A DNA stretch of 64,000 nucleotides from Mucilaginibacter sp. KACC 22063 (GCF_028736115.1 NZ_CP117877.1:930001-994000); one strand, 5' to 3'; numbered from the stretch's first letter, positions 16,319 through 25,443 are shown. Notes: generated by a model from the letters alone, not told the origin. Numbers and translations: made by a program.

Positions 16319-16804
16319 ATGAAAAAAGGAATTTACACACTATTAACAATAGGCATACTGGCAATAACGGGTTTAAATGCTAAGGCGCAGGATTATCGTA
16401 CAGGGGTAGGTGTGAAATTTGGCCCTTATGAGATCGGTCCTTCTGTAAAATACTTCTTCGACGAAAAGCAGGCGGTTGAAGCCATATTAGGTTTCAGGAA
16501 TAAAGGTGCAGTTGTTACCGGGTTATATGAAATGCACGTGCCTATTTTTAATGTAGACAAATTGAAATTGTTTTATGGCGGCGGTGTGCATATTGGTGGT
16601 ATTGATAAAGGTTATTATAACGATGGCCGTACTTATTACGATAACCGCAGATTGAAATTTGGTTTCGATGGTGTTGTTGGCGTTGAATATATATTGCCTC
16701 AAACGCCTATCAGCATCAGTGTTGATCTTGACCCGCGTCTTGAACTGGCCACGGGAACAGTGTTTGACGTTGCTCCCGCACTCGGACTTAAATACACTTT
16801 CTGA
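16319..16804 (+). CDS. Secreted, probably outer-membrane beta-barrel protein
   Basis: 161 aa with a signal peptide (residues 1-23, cleavage after LNAKA), then alternating amphipathic beta strands with many Gly/aromatic residues (GVGVKFGPYEIGPSVKYFF, KLKLFYGGGVHIGGIDKGYY) and a C-terminal strand ending in Phe (APALGLKYTF), typical of small outer-membrane barrels of Bacteroidota. No specific function recognised. It stands alone: a 217-nt upstream gap holding the atpG terminator, and a downstream convergent subtilase gene whose stop directly abuts this stop with no spacer, so no separate terminator is visible between them. Confidence 0.7.
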   Translation: MKKGIYTLLTIGILAITGLNAKAQDYRTGVGVKFGPYEIGPSVKYFFDEKQAVEAILGFRNKGAVVTGLYEMHVPIFNVDKLKLFYGGGVHIGGIDKGYYNDGRTYYDNRRLKFGFDGVVGVEYILPQTPISISVDLDPRLELATGTVFDVAPALGLKYTF

Positions 16805-19800
16805 TTATGGTATAATAACAATCTTACTGGCGTAAACCTTACTGCCAAGGGTTAGCCTTAAAATATAGGTGCCCGGTTTCAGGGTTGATACATTAAGTGC
16901 CGTGCTGTAGTTGCCTGTAGTTACGGTGCGCTTCTCAGTGCGCATTACCTGCCCAATGCTGTTGATGAACGAAAATGTTGCATCTGCATTGGCTTTAGCT
17001 ACAAACACAACGTTTAATGTGCTTGATGCCGGGTTCGGGAAAAGTGCTAAACCAATATCAGAATTGTCGGGATGTAATGCTACAAGCGCAAAGCGAACGC
17101 TATCTGAAATACTTGTACAGCCAGTACTTACACTTACAGCAACCTGGTAATTACCGCTTTCAACAGGGGAAAAGGTTTGCCCTGTGGCACCGCTAATAGG
17201 TGTTCCGTTAAAATACCATTGATTGCCCGATGTATAGTTTGAGCTCAAAACAGTTCCATTTTGTGTGATTACTGGTTTTACAAGGGTAACAGCCTTTCGT
17301 GAGACCGACGCGCAGCCATAACTACTTACCTGCATATTGTAGAAATAGTAGTAATAGTTGGTAGAGTTTGGAGTGGCATTATTTCCTGTAATACTAAAGA
17401 TATTACCTGCACTGAAAGGATAGCCGGTTACACCGGCATTGCTGCGGTAAATGGTGGCATTATCGTTAAATGCTACAGATATAACATAAGTGCCTGCATT
17501 AGGTAAAACAAGGTTAAGATCATAAACCTTACCCTGATCTGCCGGGTCATCTGCCGATTCGCCTGCCGCAGGTGTGGTTCGGGTTGCTACAGCATTAATG
17601 GTTGTAGTAGCCACTATCTGCCCTGTAGAGTCTGTAGCGGTAAATGTAATGCTGCCCGAATTACCGATGTACAGCCTTGCGCTATTAATAACTATCGGAA
17701 TTGCTGTGTAGATTTTAACACCTGGCGTAAACTGGTTATAACCGCCGCCTGTAAAGGTGCTTTTGCTTGGCGGGCCGACTGTTGCCGAAAAATCATTCAC
17801 TCCGGCGTAGTAAGTATTGTTAACTGGAGCTGCGGTTGTAGTGGTTGTGCTTCCCGCTGCAACCGGAATATTATCGTTGGCATTCTGATACCATAGCAAA
17901 GTACCCGAAGCTGTCCCTGAAAGCTGGTAAGCTTTAGTATTAAGGCAATAATAAGCTGATAAATTATCAGGTACTGGTTGCGGCGCTACTACAAGTGTAG
18001 CTGTTGCCTGGTTGTTTACAGATATAGGATCATTAGCCACATTGGTGCTTCCTGATATGGAATAGGTGGCACCTGCCGATGCATTAAAAGTTTGCGAAAG
18101 CGTAAAATCGGCCTGTTCACCTGCGGCTATGGTACCTGTGTAGGTATCGTTTAAAGCGGTGACAATATTGGCAGGTGACGTAATATTAACAGTAACCGGG
18201 ACATTGCTTATAGCAGTACTGCCATAGTTTTTTATGGTTACTGTAATGTTTGTCGGGCCAGAGCATGCTCCGGCAGCGGTACTGCCGTTAATGGCAGTTA
18301 AGCCTGCATCTACCGAGGGTTGAGTAAACTGTATGCGATAATCCTGCGTTTCGCCTTTGTCATAAGTGCCACAAGGTAAAACAGCATTTGCGTCGGTAGT
18401 CTCGGTTAACACAACCCGCAGCCGTGAATAATTACCTACAATCACATCCTGCGGAACTGCAATATTGGTAGAGTAAGTGCCTGTACCATTAATTACGCCC
18501 GTTGTGGAAATAAGCTCGTTGGCATCATCAAAGTCGCCGTCGCCATTCCAGTCTGCATAAACCTTGGCAATCTTATTAAAATTGGTGCCGCAGGTACCAA
18601 GTGTTAAACTTAGCGGATAAACGCGCGCTTGCTCTAATAAGATAGTTTGGTTGGTGTAATCGTTATAGGTGGTACAGCCTGCGGGTGAAGTATTGTTAAT
18701 GTTTGAAAGTGTAAAGTTGTTGATTTTTGAATCGGCGCTTGACGTTGGTGCCGATGCACAATAAGCAGCACCGCCAACACCCGTAACAATAAGTGAATAA
18801 GCCTGGCTGCCGGATTGTAAAGTGCCTTTATGGCTAACGGTTATCGTATATGATTTTCCGGGGATAGCGCCATCAATATAAATCTGTTCAATATTATCCC
18901 TGATGTTGTCACCTTTTATTGCAGCAAGTGCTGGCTGTGCCGGATTTAATGTCCAGGGCAGGTAGTTGTTGCTGCCATCTGAAACACGGATATCAAGATC
19001 GTTGACCAGTTTAGGTGTACGGTCGTTTATGGTACCATCAGCACTTACGGTGCCTTGTGGGTCTGTCCAACTAATGGATGCAATAAGCGGTCCGTTACCT
19101 GATGATATGACGTTGAACGTTTGCGTTGCACTCTGTGCTAAGGTGTTTTCTTTGATTAAGCTCTTGGTACCATTGTCAGTAATAGCCTGTGCCGCCTTTT
19201 GCATATCAAGCAAGCCCCAGCCGTAAATGTAGTCGGGGCCAACGTTACCGGCGTCAAACGCGGTATGGCAGGCTAAGCCTTTCAGCGTGGCCGACTTCAT
19301 GAAAGCACCGTTATTCTTCTGTGCATAATATTCCTGCAAAAGCTGTAAAGAGCCTGTAACGTTAGGCGCTGCCATAGATGTGCCTGATAACGTAACATAG
19401 GATGTAGAGGTAGAACTGCCTGTTGAAAGCACATTAACCCCCATGCCGCATATATCAGGTTTTACACGGCCATCATCCGTTGGCCCCCAGCTACTAAAAA
19501 AAGCGATGGACACATCATTGCGGTTGGTAGGCCCTTGTGGTAACGGGTTTACGGCACCTACCGTTAATATATTTTTTGCATTGGCAAAATCAGGAATAAT
19601 ATCATAGCCATCATTGTTACTGATGCCTGCAGGGCGAGCGCCTTTATCAACTAATGTCTGATCGGTTTTGCTTCGATAACCCCAATAATCGCCGCCAATA
19701 GCAGGCCCGTTATAACTGCGGCTATTGCCCGAAGATTCTACAATAAGATAATAAGGCGCGTTGTAGGCAATCTTGTCCCATGCTTGTGCCTGTGTATCAT

Positions 19801-20527
19801 AAAAACCGAAATTGTAATCAACACTGTCTCCAGGCAACCCGTACCATTCCCAGCGCGAATTACTGTCGTCGTAGTTCCAGCCTGCTAATTCACCATACGA
19901 GTGATTTGATAGCAGCAGGTTAGGGGCGGCAGCCGTCATTTCGGTTACATCGTTATCAAAATCATAAGATGATAGGGTAGTTGCCCCGAATGACATGCCC
20001 TTTGCGGGTGCATATACACCTTTGGCAATCATGGTGCCCGCTACGTGGGTACTATGCTCAGATACGCTTGCCGAAGCATCTTTAATTAAAATTGTTTTTC
20101 CGGAAAATTCCTGGTGATTGGCTAAAACAGAACCGCCATCCCACATGGCCAGTTTGCCGTTTAAAAATGTACTTGAGCCGTTAAGATTGAGGTTTAAACT
20201 ACCGCCAGGCTGTACAAGATTTGTGCGGGTGGTTGCCGCTGCCGTGGTATTATTATCTGTTTTTATAAATACAGGGAACCCAAGGCTATTGATTCTGTGG
20301 AGGGATATAATGCCGCCGTTTTTTTGTTTGCGCAAAAGCTGCCAGTTAAATGCCTTTGCCGATTGTGTGATCTTTGCTTTTTGTGCCTGATATGCCTGGT
20401 CATATTGGCTGGCCAATGCGCTAAGCTCTGCCTTTTTACTATCGCTTACTAATGTTTGCTGTGCATAAACTGTTGTAGAGGAAAATATAAGTATATACAA
20501 AAACAGAATAAGGTAGCGTTTAGTCAT
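16805..20527 (-). CDS. T9SS-secreted S8 subtilase with GEVED, CARDB-like and sorting domains
   Basis: 1240-aa secreted serine protease. Signal peptide 1-22 (ends TVYAQ). The subtilisin domain has the triad Asp130 (AMWDGG), His161 (SEHSTHVAGTM) and Ser384 (SGTSMAAPN), with the oxyanion Asn268 in ESSGNS. A P-domain-like beta region (about 460-590) follows, then a GEVED-type domain (ADWNGDGDFDDANE ... YDKGETQDYRIQF, about 600-745), a CARDB-like domain (NITVTIKNYGSTAISNVPV, about 750-860), Ig-like repeats and a C-terminal type A T9SS sorting domain (about 1155-1240: LALFPNPASSTLNV ... LKPGTYILRL). The sorting domain means export by the GldLMN/PorW system encoded at the start of this window. Substrate unknown. 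Confidence 0.92.
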   Translation of the reverse strand: MTKRYLILFLYILIFSSTTVYAQQTLVSDSKKAELSALASQYDQAYQAQKAKITQSAKAFNWQLLRKQKNGGIISLHRINSLGFPVFIKTDNNTTAAATTRTNLVQPGGSLNLNLNGSSTFLNGKLAMWDGGSVLANHQEFSGKTILIKDASASVSEHSTHVAGTMIAKGVYAPAKGMSFGATTLSSYDFDNDVTEMTAAAPNLLLSNHSYGELAGWNYDDSNSRWEWYGLPGDSVDYNFGFYDTQAQAWDKIAYNAPYYLIVESSGNSRSYNGPAIGGDYWGYRSKTDQTLVDKGARPAGISNNDGYDIIPDFANAKNILTVGAVNPLPQGPTNRNDVSIAFFSSWGPTDDGRVKPDICGMGVNVLSTGSSTSTSYVTLSGTSMAAPNVTGSLQLLQEYYAQKNNGAFMKSATLKGLACHTAFDAGNVGPDYIYGWGLLDMQKAAQAITDNGTKSLIKENTLAQSATQTFNVISSGNGPLIASISWTDPQGTVSADGTINDRTPKLVNDLDIRVSDGSNNYLPWTLNPAQPALAAIKGDNIRDNIEQIYIDGAIPGKSYTITVSHKGTLQSGSQAYSLIVTGVGGAAYCASAPTSSADSKINNFTLSNINNTSPAGCTTYNDYTNQTILLEQARVYPLSLTLGTCGTNFNKIAKVYADWNGDGDFDDANELISTTGVINGTGTYSTNIAVPQDVIVGNYSRLRVVLTETTDANAVLPCGTYDKGETQDYRIQFTQPSVDAGLTAINGSTAAGACSGPTNITVTIKNYGSTAISNVPVTVNITSPANIVTALNDTYTGTIAAGEQADFTLSQTFNASAGATYSISGSTNVANDPISVNNQATATLVVAPQPVPDNLSAYYCLNTKAYQLSGTASGTLLWYQNANDNIPVAAGSTTTTTAAPVNNTYYAGVNDFSATVGPPSKSTFTGGGYNQFTPGVKIYTAIPIVINSARLYIGNSGSITFTATDSTGQIVATTTINAVATRTTPAAGESADDPADQGKVYDLNLVLPNAGTYVISVAFNDNATIYRSNAGVTGYPFSAGNIFSITGNNATPNSTNYYYYFYNMQVSSYGCASVSRKAVTLVKPVITQNGTVLSSNYTSGNQWYFNGTPISGATGQTFSPVESGNYQVAVSVSTGCTSISDSVRFALVALHPDNSDIGLALFPNPASSTLNVVFVAKANADATFSFINSIGQVMRTEKRTVTTGNYSTALNVSTLKPGTYILRLTLGSKVYASKIVIIP

Positions 20528-20567
20528 GGTAAAGGATGAGTAAAAAAGTTTTCTATAACTTGAATAA

Positions 20568-20599
20568 TTGATGGTTAAAAGAAATTGTAAATAACTTTG
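20568..20599 (+). promoter_or_regulatory. Bacteroidota-type promoter for the 20648 lipoprotein
   Basis: TTG (20568-20570), 21 nt, TAACTTTG (20592-20599): a full match to the TTG/TAnnTTTG consensus at proper spacing, about 48 nt upstream of the ATG at 20648. It lies between divergent genes. Confidence 0.65.
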
Positions 20600-20647
20600 T
20601 TAAAGTTAGAGTATTAGCTTAAAAATTGAATAGATAAATAACTGTAA

Positions 20648-21088
20648 ATGAAAGTTTTTTTCGGCATAGTATGTTTAAGCCTTATGGCTTGTAACACAGT
20701 GAAGCAACCGCTTGGCGGCGGACAGGGAGTAGATGGATATGTTTATCTTAAATCAGGTAACCAGATGCCCGGTCCGGGTAGTACCGCCAGCAAAGGTAAA
20801 ACCATAAGTTGCCAGGTATTGGTTTACGCACCGGCAACGCTGCAACAAGTTACAGGCACAAGCCCGGCATTCAGTAAGGTAAATACCAGCTTGGTTGGCA
20901 CTGCTACAAGCGATAGTACAGGTCATTACAAATTAATGCTGAAGCCGGGTAAATACTCGGTGTTTATTAAAGATGGCGAAAGCTTGTTCGCTAATCAGTC
21001 GGACCGTAATGGTATATTAAATCCTGTAGAAGTTTACCCGGGCAAGGTGACCAGGAAGGACCTGACTTTGGATAAGGCAGTTTATTAA
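20648..21088 (+). CDS. Lipoprotein with carboxypeptidase-regulatory-like fold
   Basis: 146 aa. Signal peptide with lipobox LMAC (Cys15), so a lipoprotein. The mature part starts with GVDGYVYLKSGNQMPGPG and contains GTATSDSTGHYKLMLKPGKYSVFIKDG, the pattern of a carboxypeptidase regulatory-like / transthyretin-like beta-sandwich (extracellular, often carbohydrate- or protein-contacting). Function unknown. It is preceded by a good promoter and followed by a bidirectional terminator, so it is a single-gene unit. Confidence 0.75.
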   Translation: MKVFFGIVCLSLMACNTVKQPLGGGQGVDGYVYLKSGNQMPGPGSTASKGKTISCQVLVYAPATLQQVTGTSPAFSKVNTSLVGTATSDSTGHYKLMLKPGKYSVFIKDGESLFANQSDRNGILNPVEVYPGKVTRKDLTLDKAVY

Positions 21089-21093
21089 AATAC

Positions 21094-21126
21094 AAAAGCC
21101 CGCTTCTGATAAGGAAGCGGGCTTTT
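21094..21126. terminator. Bidirectional terminator between 20648 and 21146 genes
   Basis: 13-bp perfect stem AAAAGCCCGCTTC (21094-21106) / GAAGCGGGCTTTT (21114-21126) with a 7-nt loop. A/T tracts on both sides suit termination from either direction between the convergent lipoprotein genes. Confidence 0.88.
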
Positions 21127-21145
21127 ACTGTGAAACTTATGATTA

Positions 21146-21775
21146 TTACATAGCAGCCGGAAGCTGTTTAAAGATACCGTCAATAACTTTTGGTAACTCA
21201 TTAATTGTTTTTTGTGGGTTGTGATGCAGTTCGCCTACACCGAAACCACGCCATACAATTTTACGGGTTTTGCTGTCAATCAGGTCAATAACGATGGTGC
21301 CTTGTTTGTAGTTCTCAGGCACAGCATAGGTTGCGCCCCAACCACCGTAACCACCCCAGCCATAACCGAAGCCCCATCCCCAGTAAGGGCGATACCAACC
21401 GCCACCCCAACCCCAATATGGGTAAGTAGAATAATAATCTAAACGGGTACCGCGGCCCACTGTAGAACTAAAATGTACCAGTAAATCCGGATCATCATTC
21501 TGTTGTCTCAGGCCTTTGCTTTGAAGCGATAAAATAGTTGCAGATTTTATGGCTTCAACAGCTTGAGGGTTGTTGTAATAAACATTGCCTGCATAAATTT
21601 TTCCGTTTCTAAGCGGTCGAATCTCGCCTTCTTTTGGATCTGCCATCCAGGCGAAAGACTTATACCTCGAAACGTTAAGGGTACTTGCGCCGGCTTTGTA
21701 ATAATTGTAAGTTGAACAGGCTGAACTTAGCATTACACCCAATGCTATCAGCGATAAATATATTACCCTTTTCAT
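21146..21775 (-). CDS. DUF4136-type lipoprotein
   Basis: 209 aa. Lipobox LSSAC (Cys20) after a short hydrophobic signal. The mature sequence has the DUF4136 features: an N-terminal YKSFAWM segment, a middle DPDLLVHFSSTVG strand, an insert very rich in Gly/Tyr/Trp/Pro (YPYWGWGGGWYRPYWGWGFG, about residues 119-140) and the GTIVIDLIDSKTRKIVWRGFGVGEL C-terminal motif. It is presumably anchored in the outer membrane. The family has no defined biochemical role that I know. It ends at the shared bidirectional terminator. Confidence 0.85.
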   Translation of the reverse strand: MKRVIYLSLIALGVMLSSACSTYNYYKAGASTLNVSRYKSFAWMADPKEGEIRPLRNGKIYAGNVYYNNPQAVEAIKSATILSLQSKGLRQQNDDPDLLVHFSSTVGRGTRLDYYSTYPYWGWGGGWYRPYWGWGFGYGWGGYGGWGATYAVPENYKQGTIVIDLIDSKTRKIVWRGFGVGELHHNPQKTINELPKVIDGIFKQLPAAM

Positions 21776-21849
21776 AAGTTTTATTAATGTATCTATTAGA
21801 CAGTTACGTTTACAAAGGTTTAACCACTGGATGAATTTTTTGTGAGTTT

Positions 21850-23499
21850 TTAAGAAAGATATTTTCCTACCAAAGGCATTCTGCGTCCCATGCCAAAAGC
21901 TTTCGGCGAAACCCTCAGAATAGGCGGTGTCTGGTAGCGTTTATGCTCCGAAATATTCACCAACCTTAATACCCTTCTCACTAATTCCTCATCATAACCC
22001 ATCTTAACAATTTCAGCAGATGAACAGCGGTGTTCTATATACTCAGCCAGTATTTTATCCAGCACATCATAATCTGGTAACGAGTCGCTGTCTTTCTGAT
22101 CAGGCCTCAATTCTGCTGATGGTGGTTTAACAATCGTATTTTCCGGGATGATCTCACGCTCGCGGTTAATGTATCTTGCCAATTGAAAAACCTGCGATTT
22201 GTAAACATCTCCTAAAACTGAAATGCCGCCGCACATATCACCGTATAAAGTACCATAACCAACGGCCGCCTCGCTCTTGTTTGAGGTGTTCAATAAGATA
22301 TAGCCAAATTTATTGCTCATGGCCATTAGTAACACAGCCCGGCTGCGAGCCTGTATGTTTTCTTCGGCAATGTTAAATGGTAAGCCTTTAAACTGTGGTT
22401 CTAATGCAGCTTCAAAAGCTTCAGTAATGCTTTTTATCGCAATCTTTTCAGATTTGCAACCTAAATTATCGATCAGGTCCTGCGCATCTTTTAAAGAGTG
22501 GTCGGTTGAGAATTTAGAAGGTAGCATCACCGCCATTACATTTTCGGGTCCTAATGCCTCTGCAGCAAGTGCACAAACCACAGCCGAATCTATACCGCCC
22601 GATAAGCCAAGTATGGCACGGCTAAAACCTGATTTAGTGAAATAATCTTTGATACCCAATTTAAGGCCAAGATAGATCTGTTCAATATCGCTTTGGCGGT
22701 CGGTGCGTAAGGTAACTTCCTGCTCCGGCTCTACACTCGCATCACTGTTTAAGGTGTAGTAAGCTATTTTTTCTTCAAAGTAGGGCAGCTCATCAACCAG
22801 TTTTCCGGTATTATCAAATACCAGCGACCCGCCATCGAAAATAAGCTCGGTATGGGCACCTACATGGTTTACATAAAACAGAGGAAGCTTGTAACGGCTG
22901 GCATTATCGCTTAAAATAGCAATACGCTCTTCGTCGTGATTGTAGGCAAAAGGCGATGCCGCAATATTGATCATTACGTCAGGGTTTTGCTCAATCAGCT
23001 TGTCCATTGGGCGGGTAACGTATAGCGGATTTTCAATGGTATTCCACAAGTCTTCGCAAATAGTAAGTGCTATGCGGTGGCCTTTGTAATCGATGCAGTG
23101 AAATTCAGTTTCAGGTTCAAAGTAGCGGTATTCATCAAATACATCGTAGTTAGGCAGCAATGCTTTGTTTACAACAGATTGTACTTTGCCATCGGCAATA
23201 AAATAGGCCGAGTTATTTAGATCCTTTCCTTCTGGCTTATTATTATAAGTAGGGATGCCAATGATACAGGCAATATCGCTGCAAGCCTCGGCTACTTTTT
23301 GTGCAGATTGTTCGCACAGGCCTATAAACTCTTTAAATTCTAAAAAATCCCGTGACGGATAGCCGCATATACACAACTCGCTGAAAACAACAAGATCGGC
23401 GCCGTTTTCTTTTGCTTTATGTATGGTATTTATAATGCGTGCGGTATTGGCATCAAAATTCCCGATGTGATAATTTAACTGGGCAAGTGCAATCTTCAT
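21850..23499 (-). CDS. nadE: Glutamine-dependent NAD+ synthetase
   Basis: Last step of NAD biosynthesis: amidation of nicotinate adenine dinucleotide with ammonia from glutamine. 549 aa, two domains. The N-terminal nitrilase-type glutaminase has the triad Glu41 (FSELCICGYP), Lys112 (NKALLPNYDVFDEYRYF) and Cys148 (TICEDLW). The C-terminal synthetase has the PP-loop SGGIDS (residues 300-305) and later the family's KSEAAVGYGTLYGD stretch. The start ATG at 23499 fits MKIALAQLNYHIGNF. It is divergent from gldB with a 68-nt gap; nadE next to gldB is, to my knowledge, a recurring Bacteroidota arrangement. Confidence 0.96.
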   Translation of the reverse strand: MKIALAQLNYHIGNFDANTARIINTIHKAKENGADLVVFSELCICGYPSRDFLEFKEFIGLCEQSAQKVAEACSDIACIIGIPTYNNKPEGKDLNNSAYFIADGKVQSVVNKALLPNYDVFDEYRYFEPETEFHCIDYKGHRIALTICEDLWNTIENPLYVTRPMDKLIEQNPDVMINIAASPFAYNHDEERIAILSDNASRYKLPLFYVNHVGAHTELIFDGGSLVFDNTGKLVDELPYFEEKIAYYTLNSDASVEPEQEVTLRTDRQSDIEQIYLGLKLGIKDYFTKSGFSRAILGLSGGIDSAVVCALAAEALGPENVMAVMLPSKFSTDHSLKDAQDLIDNLGCKSEKIAIKSITEAFEAALEPQFKGLPFNIAEENIQARSRAVLLMAMSNKFGYILLNTSNKSEAAVGYGTLYGDMCGGISVLGDVYKSQVFQLARYINREREIIPENTIVKPPSAELRPDQKDSDSLPDYDVLDKILAEYIEHRCSSAEIVKMGYDEELVRRVLRLVNISEHKRYQTPPILRVSPKAFGMGRRMPLVGKYLS

Positions 23500-23544
23500 G
23501 GTGTAGTGTAAAATAGTTGCTTATTATTGCAACTCAAAAAGCGT

Positions 23545-23552
23545 TAATTTTG
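23545..23552 (+). promoter_or_regulatory. -7 box upstream of gldB
   Basis: TAATTTTG matches TAnnTTTG, 15 nt before the gldB ATG. The nearest TTG triplets lie 15 and 25 nt upstream, outside the usual spacing, so this is a partial promoter call. Confidence 0.4.
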
Positions 23553-23567
23553 TTCAAAGAATAGGCA

Positions 23568-24605
23568 ATGAGTGCTACCCTTAGCAAAGCAAAACAATTT
23601 TACTTAATTTTCATAACACTGGCGCTGTTTTGCAGCTGTAACAGGCATAGCAAAGTTGATGTAAGCAATATACCGGTTAATGTTAATATTGAGCGCTTTG
23701 ATCACGATTTTGACAAGATGCGCACCGGTAACATGAGCGCTCAGGCTGCGGTGCTGCAACAAAAGTACGGGCCATTTTACAAAGATTATATCGAACGTAT
23801 TTTGCCAGCCGGAAGCACCCGCGACACAGGCTACTTTAATACCCTGCGTAAGGTGTTCTCCAATAAATCATACCTTGATTTAAAGCACGATGTTGATTCA
23901 GTTTATCCTAACCTGAATAAGCAAAATGAAGAACTGACCGATGCTTTCCGCCGGATAAAGTATTACTTCCCTAAAAAGCAGCTGCCAAAAGTATATGCTT
24001 ACTTCTCAGGCTTCCAGGCGCAGACTACTATAGGCAACGGATATGTGGGTATAGGGCTCGATTTGTTTCTGGGAGCGGATTCAAGATTTTACCCGGCTTT
24101 GATCGAAAATTTTCCGCATTATATTTCAAGGCATTTTACACCGCAAAATATTGCACCACGGGTGGTCGAGGCTTTGATAAGAGAAGATATGTATCTTGAA
24201 AAGGATAACGATAAAACCTTTCTGCAAAAAATGATCTACAATGGCAAGATCATGTACCTGATGGATCAATTGCTGCCCGATGTTACAGATAGTGTGAAAA
24301 TAAGGTATACAGGCGAGCAATTGAAATGGTGCCAGGAATTTAAATCGCAGATATGGGGTTACTTTCTGGAAGAAAACTTATTGTATCAAAGCGATTATCA
24401 GAAAATACAACAATACTTTAATGATGCGCCCTTTACGCCAGGCTTAGGCGAGAACAATAACTCGGCTCCGAGATTGGGTGTATGGACGGGGTGGCAGATA
24501 GTGAAGCAATACATGGATGAAAATCCGGATGTGACGTTGCCGCAGTTAATGGCCGATGATGATGCGCAGAAGATACTGAACCAATCTAAATACAGGCCTA
24601 AATAG
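23568..24605 (+). CDS. gldB: GldB, gliding motility lipoprotein
   Basis: Lipoprotein required for gliding in Flavobacterium johnsoniae. 345 aa, N-terminal signal with lipobox ending FCSC (Cys24). Family features: VNVNIERFDHDFDKM at the start of the mature part, KYGPFYKDYIERIL, the central YFSGFQAQTTIGNGYVGIGLDLFLG and the C-terminal PRLGVWTGWQIVKQYMDENPDVTLPQLM, resembling a degenerate metalloprotease-like DUF2268 fold. Biochemical role unknown. In flavobacteria gldC follows gldB; here the next gene is convergent and unrelated, so gldC is absent at this locus. Confidence 0.92.
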   Translation: MSATLSKAKQFYLIFITLALFCSCNRHSKVDVSNIPVNVNIERFDHDFDKMRTGNMSAQAAVLQQKYGPFYKDYIERILPAGSTRDTGYFNTLRKVFSNKSYLDLKHDVDSVYPNLNKQNEELTDAFRRIKYYFPKKQLPKVYAYFSGFQAQTTIGNGYVGIGLDLFLGADSRFYPALIENFPHYISRHFTPQNIAPRVVEALIREDMYLEKDNDKTFLQKMIYNGKIMYLMDQLLPDVTDSVKIRYTGEQLKWCQEFKSQIWGYFLEENLLYQSDYQKIQQYFNDAPFTPGLGENNNSAPRLGVWTGWQIVKQYMDENPDVTLPQLMADDDAQKILNQSKYRPK

Positions 24606-24638
24606 AAAGAGCCTCCAATTTCGGAGGCTCTTTCTATT
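24601..24638. terminator. Bidirectional terminator after gldB
   Basis: A 16-bp perfect stem (24601-24616 with 24623-24638; core AAAGAGCCTCC/GGAGGCTCTTT) and a 6-nt loop AATTTC. It contains the gldB stop codon and touches the stop of the convergent small gene. Confidence 0.88.
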
Positions 24639-24904
24639 TAATATCTTCTCACAACACGGCGGTGTACCACCACACGGCGATAAGGGCGATGGTATGGCCT
24701 GTGATAGTAGGTCCTGCGGTAATAAGCCCTGTGGTAAGGCCTGTGATAATAGCGGCGATGATATACGCGGTGGCCAGGGCCAACACGTGTTCTCACGATC
24801 ACTTGGTAGTGATCTGTTGTTGATGCCTTTACTGAATTACTATCGGCAAAAATGGCTGCAATTGCTATCATGACAATCGCAAAAATGTTTCTGGTCGTCT
24901 TCAT
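24638..24904 (-). CDS. Small secreted His/Arg/Tyr-rich protein
   Basis: 88 aa from the ATG at 24904 (MKTTRNIFAIV); an upstream TTG at 24922 is a weaker start. Residues 1-27 form a signal peptide (AIVMIAIAAIFADSNSVKA). The mature part has a short start (TTDHYQVIVRTRVGPGHR) and then about 50 residues built only from His, Arg, Tyr, Pro and Val in units like YHRPYHR and YYRRTYY. The protein is extremely basic and potentially metal- or polyanion-binding (inference). No named family recognised. It is convergent with gldB and has its own leader. Confidence 0.65.
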   Translation of the reverse strand: MKTTRNIFAIVMIAIAAIFADSNSVKASTTDHYQVIVRTRVGPGHRVYHRRYYHRPYHRAYYRRTYYHRPYHRPYRRVVVHRRVVRRY

Positions 24905-25007
24905 GTTTAGTTCTTGTTTCAATGAAAATTATAACTGATGAATGCTGGCCAGGTTTGTAAAAATTTGGGTACACACTGTTTGCACTCTAAGCGATATTAT
25001 ATTTGGT

Positions 25008-25014
25008 AAAGGAG
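25008..25014 (+). promoter_or_regulatory. Unusually good Shine-Dalgarno before the cupin gene
   Basis: AAAGGAG with an 8-nt spacer to the ATG at 25023. Most genes in this window lack such a motif. It decides the start: the frame is open further upstream to 24942, but only this ATG has a ribosome-binding site. Confidence 0.6.
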
Positions 25015-25022
25015 AACATGAA

Positions 25023-25358
25023 ATGGACGAGAAATATATCTACAGCTTTAATGATATCGCAGTTAAAGAAATAGCACCCGGCTTTATGTCGAAGCTGATA
25101 CACACAGATACCAACACCGTTAATTTTATCGAGGTAAAGGCGGGCTGCACTGTACAAAACCATCAACATATACACGAGCAGATGTCATTTGTATTGCAAG
25201 GACAATTCGAACTTACTATAGAAGGTGCGGCTAATGTATTAGACAAGGGCTCGTATGCTTTAATCCCATCAAATGCCTGGCATAGCGGTAGGGCAATCAC
25301 AGATTGTAAATTGATAGATATTTTTAGCCCTAATCGTGAAGATTATATGAATTTGTAA
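25023..25358 (+). CDS. Single-domain cupin protein
   Basis: 111-aa small beta-barrel. Cupin motif 1 is NHQHIHEQMSFVLQGQFEL (metal-ligand candidates His-x-His, Glu) and motif 2 is GSYALIPSNAWHSG (third His). The C-terminal strand is KLIDIFSPNREDYM. This matches stand-alone cupins that bind a metal and a small ligand; the substrate cannot be told. There is no operon partner: the upstream gene is divergent and the downstream gene starts 85 nt later. Confidence 0.85.
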   Translation: MDEKYIYSFNDIAVKEIAPGFMSKLIHTDTNTVNFIEVKAGCTVQNHQHIHEQMSFVLQGQFELTIEGAANVLDKGSYALIPSNAWHSGRAITDCKLIDIFSPNREDYMNL

Positions 25359-25443
25359 TATTTATTGAAAATGTTTCAAATATTTTTTTGTTTTATTGAA
25401 AATTGCTTAACTTGAATTGCCCTTACAAACTAATTTTATTGAT

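Noticed and set aside
24998..25005. TATATTTG as promoter of the cupin gene
   Set aside because: The TTG upstream is only 15-16 nt away and the predicted start of transcription would fall within the Shine-Dalgarno sequence; too weak to call.
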